From Gammaproteobacteria bacterium (GTDB lineage Bacteria; Pseudomonadota; Gammaproteobacteria; Steroidobacterales; GCA-2729495), in assembly GCA_030583605.1 (NCBI GenBank), contig CP129466.1, positions 1,309,001 to 1,373,000 of the forward strand: a stretch of DNA of 64,000 nt, given 5' to 3'. Below, in pieces: positions 33,812-42,484 of this stretch; positions within the stretch are counted from its first letter, which is position 1; each line of letters begins with the position of its first letter. Under the pieces are notes generated by a model. That model did not search any database, was not told the origin of the DNA, and saw only the letters and a program-made list of their open reading frames with translations. The translations under genes were made by a program, and so were the position numbers.

Positions 33812-34554
33812 GCGACGGCTTGGTCCAATCGGGCGTGCGGCTGTACCGGGTCTGGGACCCGGTACAGCGCATTTTCCACTGGCTCAACGTGCTGTGCGTG
33901 ATGGCCCTGGTGGCCGTCGGCACGACCATTCTCTGGGGCGCGGAGCTCGGCGTGTCGGCCGAAGGCAAAGTCCTCCTGAAGACGGTCCACGTCTGGGTCG
34001 GCTATGTGTTCGCGGCGAATCTCGCCGTGCGGATCGCCTGGGCGTTCGTGGGCAGCCCCTTCAGTCGCTGGCGGGCGCTGCTGCCATTCGGCCGTGGCTA
34101 CCTGCAATCGCTGCGTGACTTTGCGGCGGGAGCAAAAGCGGGCCACGCGCCGCGCTACCTCGGCCACAACCCCATCGGCCGGCTCATGGTCACGCTGCTC
34201 CTCCTGCTGATGACCGTGCAGGCAGTCAGCGGCCTGGTGCTCGCCGGCACGGACATCTACTACCCGCCACTCGGCGCCTGGGTTGCCGGATGGGTGGCAG
34301 CGGCCGGCGTGGATCCCGCCACGCTGCTCCCCGGCGACAAGACACTCGTCGATGCAGCGGCCTGGGCCGAGATGCGTGCCTTCCGCGGGCCGTTCATCGA
34401 GACCCATGAAACCGTTTATTTCATCGTGCTCGGTGCCATCGCCCTGCACATCATCGGTGTCGTCGTGGGAGAACTGCGCGAAGGCGGCACGCTCGTCTCG
34501 GCCATGTTCTCCGGGCGCAAGGCGCTCGACGCGCCGCCGGTCGATCAGGCGTAA
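33808..34554 (+). CDS. Cytochrome b561 / Ni-Fe hydrogenase-type cytochrome b
   Basis: 248 residues with four membrane helices and candidate haem histidines: RIFHWLNVLCVMALVAVG, LLKTVHVWVGYVFAANLAVRIAW, LMVTLLLLLMTVQAVSGLVLAG, and THETVYFIVLGAIALHIIGVVVG. It transfers electrons across or within the inner membrane; partner unknown. The GTG start overlaps the ygiW-like stop, placing it in the two-component regulon. Confidence 0.86.
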   Translation: MSDGLVQSGVRLYRVWDPVQRIFHWLNVLCVMALVAVGTTILWGAELGVSAEGKVLLKTVHVWVGYVFAANLAVRIAWAFVGSPFSRWRALLPFGRGYLQSLRDFAAGAKAGHAPRYLGHNPIGRLMVTLLLLLMTVQAVSGLVLAGTDIYYPPLGAWVAGWVAAAGVDPATLLPGDKTLVDAAAWAEMRAFRGPFIETHETVYFIVLGAIALHIIGVVVGELREGGTLVSAMFSGRKALDAPPVDQA

Positions 34555-34560
34555 TCCGCC

Positions 34561-34654
34561 AGGGCCTGTCGACATTCGTGTCCGGCATTGAGCCACACGA
34601 GCGATGGGCTGAGCGCTTGGAAGCAACTACGATCAATGAATGTCAACAGGCCCT
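34561..34654. repeat. 94-bp MITE-like element with 17-bp inverted repeats
   Basis: AGGGCCTGTCGACATTC (34561-34577) is matched in inverted orientation by GAATGTCAACAGGCCCT (34638-34654) at 16 of 17 positions. The 60-base interior has no gene. The right end overlaps the stop codon region of the SDR gene. Size and termini suggest a miniature inverted-repeat element; no target duplication is obvious. Confidence 0.5.
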
Positions 34655-35312
34655 AGCACTCGACTTCGGTGGCGAACTCGCCGGGTTGCTGCAGATGCAG
34701 GCGCAAGCAGGCGTCGGCGATCGCTTCGGGGCTGCGTTTCGGGTCGCCGGGGCGCACCTGCCCCGCCACGGTGACGGTGGCCACATGGATGCCGGTGTCC
34801 TTGAGGGCGCCGGCGAGCATGAAGGCGAGACTACGGATGCCGGCCTTGCCGATCGACAGGGAGCCGAACTGCGCGACGGGTCGCGTGGCGAACATCGAGC
34901 CGGTCAGCAGGATCGTGCCGCGATTCTCGCGGCGCATGCCCGGCAGCACGGCATGGACGGCAGTCATGGCCCCGGCGACATTCACCTTGAAGTCGTCGAG
35001 CAGCGAGGGCGCTGATTCCTCCAGGATGTTCTTCCACTTGATGTGGGCTGCGTTGTAGAGCAGTACGGACGCCGGGCCGCGCGCTTCCTCGATGGTCGCG
35101 AGCGCCCGGGCCAGCGCGTCCGGATCGCCCGCGTCCGCCAGCGCGTGAGAGGCATCGATGCCTGTGTCCTGCAATGCGCGCGCGTGTGCCGCGAGTTTCC
35201 CTGCGCTGCGCGCGACCATGCCCACACCAAAGCCCTCGCGGCCAAAGCGCGTGGCGACTGCGCTGCCGATCCCGGGGCCCATGCCGACGATGACGATCAG
35301 TGGCTTGTTCAT
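34653..35312 (-). CDS. Short-chain dehydrogenase/reductase
   Basis: 219-residue Rossmann-fold oxidoreductase. N-terminal IVIVGMGPGIGSAVATRFG is a variant of TGxxxGIG with GMGPGIG; SVLLYNAAHIKW corresponds to the NNAG region. At the active site the usual YxxxK appears as QFGSLSIGKAGIRSLA: Ser takes the Tyr place before the conserved Lys, so catalysis may be altered or absent. Its stop lies in the right end of a MITE-like repeat. Role unknown. Confidence 0.78.
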   Translation of the reverse strand: MNKPLIVIVGMGPGIGSAVATRFGREGFGVGMVARSAGKLAAHARALQDTGIDASHALADAGDPDALARALATIEEARGPASVLLYNAAHIKWKNILEESAPSLLDDFKVNVAGAMTAVHAVLPGMRRENRGTILLTGSMFATRPVAQFGSLSIGKAGIRSLAFMLAGALKDTGIHVATVTVAGQVRPGDPKRSPEAIADACLRLHLQQPGEFATEVEC

Positions 35313-35418
35313 GCGCCGCCCGGACGATGATCAGCGTGGTGCACGCGCTGCCTGCCGGGCCCGGCGTGGTTCGTGGCCGGTTGCCCGCTGCGCGCTGTTG
35401 GGGCCGTGCCCATGGTCG

Positions 35419-35826
35419 CTAGCGACGGAATTCACCTTCGCGTTCGGGCTGATAGGTGACTTCTTCGATGTGTACGCGCAAGACGCCGCCGCCGGGCTTC
35501 GGCCACTCGATCACGTCGCCCCGCGACAGGCCGAGCAGCGCGCTGCCGACCGGTGCCAGGATCGAGATGGTGCCGCCGCTGGTGTCGACATCCGCCGGAT
35601 ACACCAGCGTCAGGTGAAACTCCTTCGACGACGACTCGATCCTGAACCTCACGGTCGAGTTCATCGTTACGACGTCGGGCGGCATTTTCGCCGGGTCCAC
35701 GATATCCGCCCGGGCAAGTTCCGCCTCCAGGTCATCCCTGCCGGGGAAATCCTGGTCGGGAAGCGACTTCAACAGAGACTCGATCCGTTGCAGATCGAGC
35801 GACGAGACGACAATCGTTGGTTTCAT
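35419..35826 (-). CDS. rnk: Regulator of nucleoside diphosphate kinase, GreA/GreB-related
   Basis: 135 residues. Short N-terminal coiled coil (SSLDLQRIESLLKSLP) and the C-terminal GreA-like domain: VTMNSTVRFRIESSSKEFHLTLVYP, GGTISILAPVGSALLGLSRGDVIEWP, HIEEVTYQPE. It lacks the long Gre coiled coil, as Rnk does, and binds RNA polymerase. The gap of 322 bases upstream holds an inverted-repeat element. Confidence 0.9.
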   Translation of the reverse strand: MKPTIVVSSLDLQRIESLLKSLPDQDFPGRDDLEAELARADIVDPAKMPPDVVTMNSTVRFRIESSSKEFHLTLVYPADVDTSGGTISILAPVGSALLGLSRGDVIEWPKPGGGVLRVHIEEVTYQPEREGEFRR

Positions 35827-36028
35827 GACGAACTTCTTTCCTGATTACGCATGGCCGGCGGGCAACGCGACACCAGCCGGTGGTCCCGGGGGCGTCGGGC
35901 GGCCCGCAGCGGGCGAGCCCACCCGCAGGCTGCCAGGCCGGCTTCCACAAAAAGGAGCATTATCCAATACATATCGCCCGCGAGCACGCGCCGCGACATC
36001 GGGTCGCAGGCGGCCACGGGGCCTAGGA

Positions 36029-36130
36029 TACCGGAGCATTTGCCTGTCCGAGCATGGGGGCGCTGAGCGCTGAGCGCGGCCATGGCCGATTCGCCCTGCA
36101 GGCTTGCTCAAACAATCAAAAGCTCCGGTA
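36029..36130. repeat. 102-bp imperfect inverted-repeat element upstream of the RND operon
   Basis: TACCGGAGCATTTG... at 36029-36054 pairs with 36105-36130 read on the other strand (21 of 26 matching). The right arm contains TTGAGCAAGCCTGC, also in the left end of the 261-bp element near 8.25 kb, and GCTCCGGTACC, echoed as GCTCCGGCACC at 40418 and 41670. It lies 20 bases before the adaptor start, so it may affect expression. Confidence 0.5.
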
Positions 36131-36149
36131 CCTCTCTTAGAATACGGCC

Positions 36150-37274
36150 ATGAACCGACGAGCGTTGCTGTTGATCTTCATTGCCCTGATCGTGGTCGTC
36201 GGGGTGCTCGGCGGGTACAAATATTGGCGCGTGACGTCGGCGATTGCGGCCGGCGCTGCCTTCGCCAACCCGGCCGAGGCGGTGAACGTCGCGCAGGCCC
36301 ACCCGATCCGCTGGCAGGTCGACGCCAGCGCCCCGGGCACCGTGGTGGCGCGCGAGTTCGTGACCCTGAGCAACGAACTGCCCGGTACGGTGGCCCGCGT
36401 CGAATTCCGCTCCGGCGAGATCGTCGAGGCCGGCCAGGTGCTGCTCGAACTCGATACGCGCACGGAGCGGGCGGACCTGCGCAGCGCCGAGGCGGACATC
36501 ACGCTCGCCCGGCTTACGGCAGAGCGCACCCGCAAGCTGATCGAGCAGCGCGCCGGCACGCAGGCCGATGCGGACCGTGCCGAGGCACAACTCGCGCAGG
36601 CAGAGGCGCGCCGCGATGTGATCGCAACGACCATTCAGCGGCGCACCCTGCGCGCGCCGTTCCGTGGCCGTATCGGCCTGCGCGACGTGCACCCCGGCCA
36701 GTACCTGGCTGCCGGCACCGGGCTTACGACCCTCGAGAGCGTGTCGGACAGTGTCTACGTCGACTTCCGCATGCAGCAGGAAATCGTGGCGCAGCTCGCG
36801 CCGGGTGCCGAGCTGCGGCTCGGTGGCAGCGGTTTGCCGGCGGGCACGACCGCGATCATCCGCGCCATCGACGCGCGCGCGGACGAAGCCACGCGCACGG
36901 TGCGTGTCCGCGCCGAGGCGCCGGCCGCCGCCGGCCTCACTCCCGGCGCCTTCGTCGAGGTGACGGTGGCGGCCACCGCGCCGCGCGAGGTGCTGGCCGT
37001 GCCGCTGGCGGCAGTCAGGCGGGCCGCCTACGGCGACCACGTCTACGTCATCCACCTCGACGAGCAGGATCCGCAGCAGGCCACCGCCGAGCAGCGGTTC
37101 GTGCGGACCGGGCCGACGATTGCCACGGAGGTCGTGATCCTCGACGGGCTCACCGCAGGAGAGCGCGTGGCGACCGAGGGTTCCTTCAAGCTGCGCCAGG
37201 GCTCGCGCGTGAAGATCGTGGAGCCGGCAGAGCAGCCGCCAGCGCCCGCGCCGGCGGCGTCGCCCGGGTCATGA
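36150..37274 (+). CDS. RND efflux periplasmic adaptor (membrane fusion protein)
   Basis: 374 residues linking an inner-membrane RND pump to an outer-membrane channel. N-terminal anchor LLLIFIALIVVVGVLGGYKYW, biotinyl-lipoyl half-motifs (APGTVVAREFVTLSNELPGTVARVEF...GEIVEAGQVLLELD and RTLRAPFRGRIGLRDVHPGQYL), an alpha-helical hairpin between them (ADITLARLTAERTRKLIEQRAGT), then beta-barrel and membrane-proximal domains ending GLTAGERVATEGSFKLRQGSRV. ATGA overlap with the pump gene. No outer-membrane factor is encoded beside it. Confidence 0.92.
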   Translation: MNRRALLLIFIALIVVVGVLGGYKYWRVTSAIAAGAAFANPAEAVNVAQAHPIRWQVDASAPGTVVAREFVTLSNELPGTVARVEFRSGEIVEAGQVLLELDTRTERADLRSAEADITLARLTAERTRKLIEQRAGTQADADRAEAQLAQAEARRDVIATTIQRRTLRAPFRGRIGLRDVHPGQYLAAGTGLTTLESVSDSVYVDFRMQQEIVAQLAPGAELRLGGSGLPAGTTAIIRAIDARADEATRTVRVRAEAPAAAGLTPGAFVEVTVAATAPREVLAVPLAAVRRAAYGDHVYVIHLDEQDPQQATAEQRFVRTGPTIATEVVILDGLTAGERVATEGSFKLRQGSRVKIVEPAEQPPAPAPAASPGS

Positions 37275-40200
37275 ACAAGCTGCTGGAGATTTTCGTACGC
37301 AAGCCGGTGCTCGCCACGGTGGCGAGCCTTGCCATCCTGCTGGTCGGCGGCCGGGCCGCGCTGAACCTGCCCATCCAGCAGTTCCCGCGCATCGAGAGTG
37401 CTGCGATCATCGTGCAGACCACCTATATCGGCGCGAGCGCAGACGTGGTGCGCGGTTTCATCACCACGCCCATCGAGCGTGCGGTCGCCACGGTCACCGG
37501 CATCGACTATGTGGAGTCCCAGAGCATTGCGGGGCTGTCGACGGTGACGGTGCGGCTGAAGCTCAACGCCGACGCCAACGTGGCACTGACCGAGGTCGGC
37601 GCCAGGCTGGACCAGATTCGCGGGGAGCTGCCCGGCGACTCCGAGCCGCCCACGGTGGTCGTGCAGCGCGCAGATCGTCCCTACGCCAGCTTCTACATCA
37701 GTTACAAGTCGGACCGCCTCGGCCGCGCGCAGGTGACCGAGTGGCTGACGCGCTCGGTCCAGCCGGCCTTGTCCACCGTCGCAGGGGTGCAGCGGGCGGA
37801 TGTCGCAGGCGGCACGCCGCTCGCCATGCGCATCTGGCTGGATCCGGAGCGCATGGCGGCCCTCGGCGTCAGTGCGCGTGAGGTGTACGACGCGCTCCGC
37901 CGCAACAACTACCTGGCGGCGCTCGGGCGGACCGAGGGACAGGCGGCGCAGGTCGACCTGCTGGCGAACACCGACCTGCGTTCGCCGGAGGAGTTCGCCG
38001 ATCTCATCGTGCAGCAGAAGGCGGGCGCAACCATCCGCCTGCGCGACCTGGCACGCGTGGAACTCGGCGCGGAGGAGGCCGCAACGGAGACGCGGGAGAA
38101 CGCCGAGCCGACGGTGTTCGTCGCCGTGTGGACGCTGCCCGGAGTGAACGAGCTCGAGGTCGCCGACGCGCTCTACCAGCGGCTCGGGGAACTGGAGTCG
38201 AGCCTGCCGGCCGGCATGCAGGTGCTGGTCGGCTACGACGGCACGCTGTACATGCGCAATGCGATTCGCGGCATTTTCACCACGCTGGCCGAAACGGTGG
38301 CCATCGTTGCCGTGGTGGTGTTCCTGTTCCTCGGCTCGGTGCGTACGGCGCTCGTGCCGCTCGTGGCCATTCCGATCTCGCTGGTCGGGACGGCCATCTT
38401 CATGTACCTGCTCGGCTTCTCGCTGAACCTGCTGACGATGCTCGCAATCGTGCTCTCGGTCGGGCTCGTCGTGGACGATGCCATCGTCGTCGTGGAGAAC
38501 GTGCAGCGACTGGTGGACCAGGGGATGAGTCGCGTGGAAGCTGCGCTGGCGAGCGCCCGCCAGCTCTGTGCGCCGCTCGTGGCGATGACCATCACGCTCG
38601 CCGCGGTGTACGCGCCGATCGGTTTCCTCTCCGGCCTGACCGGGGTGCTGTTCAAGGAGTTCGCCTTCACGCTGGCCATGGCGGTGATCATGTCCGGGAT
38701 CGTCGCTCTGACGCTTTCTCCCGTGATGAGCGCGCGCCTGGTGCGGGAGCGAAGCGAGCGGCCACGGCTCGCCGCGTACGCCGATGCGCGCTTTGCGCGG
38801 GTGCGGGAGCGCTATGCCCGGGTGCTCGACGCGACCCTTGCACAGCGCAATACCACGCTTGCGGCGGGCGCTGCCGCGTTGTTGTTGCTGGCGCCGCTGT
38901 TCCTGTTGTCGCCGCGGGAGCTGGCGCCGACCGAGGACCAGGGCGAGATCAGCATTTACGTCGAGTCGGCCCCGGACGCGTCGGTCCGCTATACGGCGGA
39001 GCGTACCGCGCAGGTCATCCGCCGCCTGCTGGAGTTACCGGAGGCGTATCTGAGCTGGGAGGTGTCACGGCGGAGCGCGGGATTCGGCGGCATGGCGCTG
39101 AAGGACTACTCGCAGCGCGAACGCAGCGCCATGGCGATCCTGCCGCAGGCCTACAGCCTGGTGCGGGATATTGCCGGCGTGCGTGCCTTCGTATCGCTGG
39201 CAGCGGCGCTGCCGGGCGCGGGACAGTTCGATGTGGAGATGGTGGTGACCTCCACCGATGACATCGAGCGCATGCTTCCCGTGGCGCAGAGTCTCGTCAA
39301 GGCGGCGCGTGGCTCCGGGCGGTTCATGTTCCTGGATTCGGACCTGAAGGTGGACATCTCGCAGGCCAACGTGGTGATCGACCGCAACCGCGTGGCCGAC
39401 CTCGGCCTCGACCTCACCCAGGTCGGCGAGGAACTGGGCGTGCTGCTCGGTGGTGCCTACGTCAACCGTTTCAACCTGGACGGGCGCAGTTACAAGGTCA
39501 TCCCGCAGATGGGCGAGATCGAGCGGCGCGATGCCAGCCGGCTCCTCGACCTCAAGGTGATGGGCCCGAGCGGGCAGCTCATTCCGATATCGAGCTTCGC
39601 GCATGTGGAGAGTGGCGCTGCGCCGCGTTCGCTCAACCGCTTCCAGCAGCGCAACGCGTTCCGGGTCTACGGCGGAGTGTTCCCCGGGCTCACCAAGGAG
39701 CAGGGGCTGGCGGCCCTCGAGGCGGCGGCCGCGGAACTGCTGCCGCCAGGGTATTCGATCGACTACGCGGGCGAGTCGCGCCAGATCCGCACCGAGGGCG
39801 CGACTCTCAGCAGTACGCTCGCCTTTGCCGTCGTGCTGATCTACCTCGTGCTCACTGCCCAGTTCGGCAATTTCCGCGATCCGCTGGTGATCCTGCTCGC
39901 CTCCGTGCCGCTCGCGCTGACCAGTGCCCTCGTGTTCACCTTCCTCGAGTTCACGACCATCAACATCTTCACGCAGGTCGGGCTGATCACGCTCGTCGGC
40001 CTGATCGCGAAGAACGGCATCCTCATCGTCGAGTTTGCCAACAAGCTGCGCGAGGCCGGCTACGAGCGGCTCGCGGCGATCCGCGAGGCGTCGCTGGAGC
40101 GGCTGCGGCCCGTGCTCATGACGACCGCGGCGACGGTGTTCGGCCACCTGCCGCTGGTGCTGGTCAGCGGGCCGGGCGCGGCGGCGCGCAACAGCATCGG

Positions 40201-40411
40201 TATCGTGCTCGTCTCCGGCATGGCGATCGGTACCCTGTTCACGTTGCTGATCCTGCCGGCGGTATACCTGTGGCTGTCCGGGGCGCACGCGGCGAAACCG
40301 GCCGGCCAGGAAAAGCCGATCGCTCACCAGGGACCGGATCCCCAATCTGCCCGGCACCCTCTGTTCGGTGCTACCCGTTGGGGGTCTGACGAGGGACCAG
40401 CAGCGAGATAG
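37271..40411 (+). CDS. RND efflux pump permease, AcrB/MexF type
   Basis: 1046-residue proton-driven exporter. Starts FVRKPVLATVASLAILLVGGRAALNLPIQQFP; conserved porter segments such as PIERAVATVTGIDYVES and QRADVAGG; helix 4 has VGLVVDDAIVVVENVQRLV with the paired Asp residues of the proton relay; the C half has GLITLVGLIAKNGILIVEFANKLRE and LRPVLMTTAATVFGHLPLVLVSGPGAAARNSIG. The frame is open well upstream, but ATG at 37271 overlapping the adaptor stop is the conserved start. No regulator adjoins it. Confidence 0.94.
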   Translation: MNKLLEIFVRKPVLATVASLAILLVGGRAALNLPIQQFPRIESAAIIVQTTYIGASADVVRGFITTPIERAVATVTGIDYVESQSIAGLSTVTVRLKLNADANVALTEVGARLDQIRGELPGDSEPPTVVVQRADRPYASFYISYKSDRLGRAQVTEWLTRSVQPALSTVAGVQRADVAGGTPLAMRIWLDPERMAALGVSAREVYDALRRNNYLAALGRTEGQAAQVDLLANTDLRSPEEFADLIVQQKAGATIRLRDLARVELGAEEAATETRENAEPTVFVAVWTLPGVNELEVADALYQRLGELESSLPAGMQVLVGYDGTLYMRNAIRGIFTTLAETVAIVAVVVFLFLGSVRTALVPLVAIPISLVGTAIFMYLLGFSLNLLTMLAIVLSVGLVVDDAIVVVENVQRLVDQGMSRVEAALASARQLCAPLVAMTITLAAVYAPIGFLSGLTGVLFKEFAFTLAMAVIMSGIVALTLSPVMSARLVRERSERPRLAAYADARFARVRERYARVLDATLAQRNTTLAAGAAALLLLAPLFLLSPRELAPTEDQGEISIYVESAPDASVRYTAERTAQVIRRLLELPEAYLSWEVSRRSAGFGGMALKDYSQRERSAMAILPQAYSLVRDIAGVRAFVSLAAALPGAGQFDVEMVVTSTDDIERMLPVAQSLVKAARGSGRFMFLDSDLKVDISQANVVIDRNRVADLGLDLTQVGEELGVLLGGAYVNRFNLDGRSYKVIPQMGEIERRDASRLLDLKVMGPSGQLIPISSFAHVESGAAPRSLNRFQQRNAFRVYGGVFPGLTKEQGLAALEAAAAELLPPGYSIDYAGESRQIRTEGATLSSTLAFAVVLIYLVLTAQFGNFRDPLVILLASVPLALTSALVFTFLEFTTINIFTQVGLITLVGLIAKNGILIVEFANKLREAGYERLAAIREASLERLRPVLMTTAATVFGHLPLVLVSGPGAAARNSIGIVLVSGMAIGTLFTLLILPAVYLWLSGAHAAKPAGQEKPIAHQGPDPQSARHPLFGATRWGSDEGPAAR

Positions 40412-40415
40412 TGAC

Positions 40416-40428
40416 ATGCTCCGGCACC
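40416..40428. repeat. Copy of the GCTCCGGCACC repeat after the RND gene
   Basis: ATGCTCCGGCACC lies 5 bases after the RND stop. The same 13 bases, in the same orientation, occur at 41668-41680; a variant AAGCTCCGGTACC ends the element at 36120-36132. The copies bracket the RND pair and the next two genes. Confidence 0.35.
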
Positions 40429-40450
40429 ACCAACGGCACCACCGACGTGA

Positions 40451-41071
40451 GTGAAACTTAGCATCACAGTCATGGCTCATATCGCCAGGGTCGATGCTGC
40501 CGTCGCCCTGTCCGGCCAGCTCGATGCCGATATTTCACTCGACCCCGGCGACCGGGGTGAAACCCGCAACGGCGACATCGCCTGGACGCTTCACGATCCG
40601 GGTGCAGACTGGCATCTCGTCCTGCAGGACGATGCTCTCCCCATCCCGCAGTTCCGTCGCCATGTAACCGCTGCCCTGCTGCATGCCCCGGAGACTGCCG
40701 TGAGCTTCTACATCGGCACCGGCCGGCCGCTGCCGGTACGCGTCACCCGAGCCATCGAACGCGCCGACCGGGACGGCAACGCCTGGCTCGAGCACCAGCG
40801 GATGCTGTGGGGGGTCGCCATCGCCATGCCCACCGGTCACATCGCCAGATTCCTCACCTGGGGAAAGCTGTGCGACGCCGCCTACGACAGGCGCATTGGC
40901 CTGTACTGGGCTGAGCGCAAGCAACTCGTGCGCTACACCTGGCCCAGCCTCGTCGACCACGTCGATGGACCCACGCTGATCAAGCACCCGTGGGGTGAAC
41001 CACGGTGCCGCAGAGTTGCCCACGGCGTCGGTTTCCCCAAGGTCTGGCAGACCGGTGTGACCCGCATTTGA
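40451..41071 (+). CDS. Glycosyltransferase-like protein resembling actinophage homologues
   Basis: 206 residues. It begins MKLSITVMAH and continues with HLVLQDDALPIPQF, SFYIGTGRPLP and an aromatic-rich C-terminal half (GKLCDAAYDRRIGLYWAERKQLVRYTWPSLVDH). From memory this pattern (MKLSVTVMAHP... VIQDDA) belongs to glycosyltransferase-like proteins common in actinobacteriophages and their hosts, unusual in a proteobacterium. Acidic QDD may be the sugar-nucleotide metal site. GTG start. It stands alone, between copies of a short direct repeat, which hints at acquisition. Confidence 0.6.
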   Translation: MKLSITVMAHIARVDAAVALSGQLDADISLDPGDRGETRNGDIAWTLHDPGADWHLVLQDDALPIPQFRRHVTAALLHAPETAVSFYIGTGRPLPVRVTRAIERADRDGNAWLEHQRMLWGVAIAMPTGHIARFLTWGKLCDAAYDRRIGLYWAERKQLVRYTWPSLVDHVDGPTLIKHPWGEPRCRRVAHGVGFPKVWQTGVTRI

Positions 41072-41153
41072 ACGCGTCGGGCCCATGTCACGCGGGCCCG
41101 GCGCAGCCCGCCCCGCCGTCAAATATTCCGCCGCCCCGAGCGGCGCTCCAGCG

Positions 41154-41597
41154 CTAAAGCGGCCGCCGGGGAATCCAGAGATTCGGAGATAGCGTCATCA
41201 CCGCCTCGCCGTGCTGGTTCCGTGCAGTGATGCCGGTGCGAACGATGCCGTGACTCTGTTTCGCGCGAGACGGAGTGATCGCCACAATCTCTATCTCCAC
41301 GGTGATCGTGTCGCCTGGCCGAACCGGACTCAGCCAGCGCAACCCGTCGACACCCAGCCCGAGCCAGGGCACTCCGTCCAGCGGGTCTGCATCCACGATC
41401 AGCCGCATCACCATGGCGGCTGTATGCCAACCGCTGGCACTCAACCCGCCGAGCGGCCCCACGGTGGCTGCCTTGCGGTCCACATGCATCGGCTGTGGAT
41501 CGAATTGTCTGGCGAAAGCAAGAATGCCCGCTTCCGTGACCACGACTGGCCCAGTCAGGATGCGCTCACCAACGGTGAGGTCTTCCAGATAGCGCAT
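41154..41597 (-). CDS. MaoC family (R)-hydratase-like protein
   Basis: 147-residue single hot-dog domain related to enoyl-CoA hydratases: YLEDLTVGERILTGPVVVTEAGILAFARQFDPQPMHVD carries the hydratase 2 pattern (Asp...His), followed by GLSASGWHTAAMVMRLI and RWLSPVRPGDTITVEIEIV. It probably hydrates an enoyl-CoA, substrate unknown. It sits alone between the phage-like gene and mgtC. Confidence 0.87.
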   Translation of the reverse strand: MRYLEDLTVGERILTGPVVVTEAGILAFARQFDPQPMHVDRKAATVGPLGGLSASGWHTAAMVMRLIVDADPLDGVPWLGLGVDGLRWLSPVRPGDTITVEIEIVAITPSRAKQSHGIVRTGITARNQHGEAVMTLSPNLWIPRRPL

Positions 41598-41661
41598 GCG
41601 GCCCAGTATGTCAGAGTCCCGCAGCGCCGCCTTTGTCGGAAGCTCCTGATCATGGTGAAAT

Positions 41662-41681
41662 GATCAAATGCTCCGGCACCT
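41662..41681. repeat. Repeat copy before mgtC-like gene
   Basis: GATCAAATGCTCCGGCACCT resembles AATCAAAAGCTCCGGTACCT before the RND operon (17 of 20). A small palindrome TGATCAT-GGTGAA-ATGATCA (41648-41667) abuts it. Located 18 bases before the MgtC-like start, where it overlaps the likely promoter. Confidence 0.35.
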
Positions 41682-41699
41682 GTATCCCGGGAGGCAGCC

Positions 41700-42383
41700 A
41701 TGATCACTCAGGAGGAGATCCTGCTCCGGCTGGTACTGGCCGTGCTGCTCGGTGGTGTCATCGGATATGAACGGGAGCGTCACGTCAGCACCGCCGGGCT
41801 GCGCACACACATGCTGGTGTGCCTCGGCTCCGCGCTGGCGATCATCGTGTCGGCTTTCGGATTCGAGGACGTCATCGACCAGCCACACGTCGCGCTCGAT
41901 CCCTCGCGCATCGCCGCACAGGTGGTCTCCGGCGTCGGCTTCCTCGGTGCCGGTGCCATCCTGATCATGCACCGCTTCGAGGTCGTCCGCGGCCTCACGA
42001 CCGCGGCCGGGCTGTGGACCGTCGCCACGATCGGTCTCGCCGCCGGCAGCGGTCTGTACTTCGCCGCCATCGGCACGACCGCGATCGCGTTCGTGATCCT
42101 GTTTCTGCTGAAGCTGGTGGAACAGCGCCTGCTGGCATCGCGCCGGGCGCGCGTCCTGCGCGTGGAATCCGGTCGTGGCCGCCTGCAACTGGCCGAGATA
42201 GAAGCGCTCGCCGCGGCACACGGCCTGGCCGTGCAACGCGCAACGTTCCAGCAGGCCGACGGAACCGACACCGCAGAACTCTGGCTCATGACAGCGACGC
42301 GCTCGGGCGAGCTGGCGCCGCTGGTCGATGCCCTGCGCGCGGTCGACGGGGTCGTCACGGTGGAACTCACCGCACCGGCCTGA
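41700..42383 (+). CDS. MgtC/SapB family membrane protein
   Basis: 227 residues. N-terminal four-to-five-helix MgtC domain with LRLVLAVLLGGVIGYERERHVSTAGLRTHMLVCLGSAL, VVSGVGFLGAGAILI, VVRGLTTAAGLWTVATIGLAAGSGLY and a C-terminal cytosolic ACT-like part (VESGRGRLQLAEIEALAAAH...VVTVEL). MgtC proteins aid growth at low magnesium or modulate the ATP synthase. GGGAGG precedes the ATG. Confidence 0.88.
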   Translation: MITQEEILLRLVLAVLLGGVIGYERERHVSTAGLRTHMLVCLGSALAIIVSAFGFEDVIDQPHVALDPSRIAAQVVSGVGFLGAGAILIMHRFEVVRGLTTAAGLWTVATIGLAAGSGLYFAAIGTTAIAFVILFLLKLVEQRLLASRRARVLRVESGRGRLQLAEIEALAAAHGLAVQRATFQQADGTDTAELWLMTATRSGELAPLVDALRAVDGVVTVELTAPA

Positions 42384-42484
42384 GCGGCGGACAGGGCAGG
42401 GTGCCGGAACGGCGCTCCCCGGGTTCTCGCCGATCGCCGCGGCGTCGTATCCTTGGCCCCGGCTGGCCTGTACGGGGGGTAGAG

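Noticed and set aside
36104..37270. In-frame upstream extension of the RND pump
   Set aside because: It would overlap the whole adaptor gene; the conserved pump N terminus begins at the ATG in the ATGA overlap.
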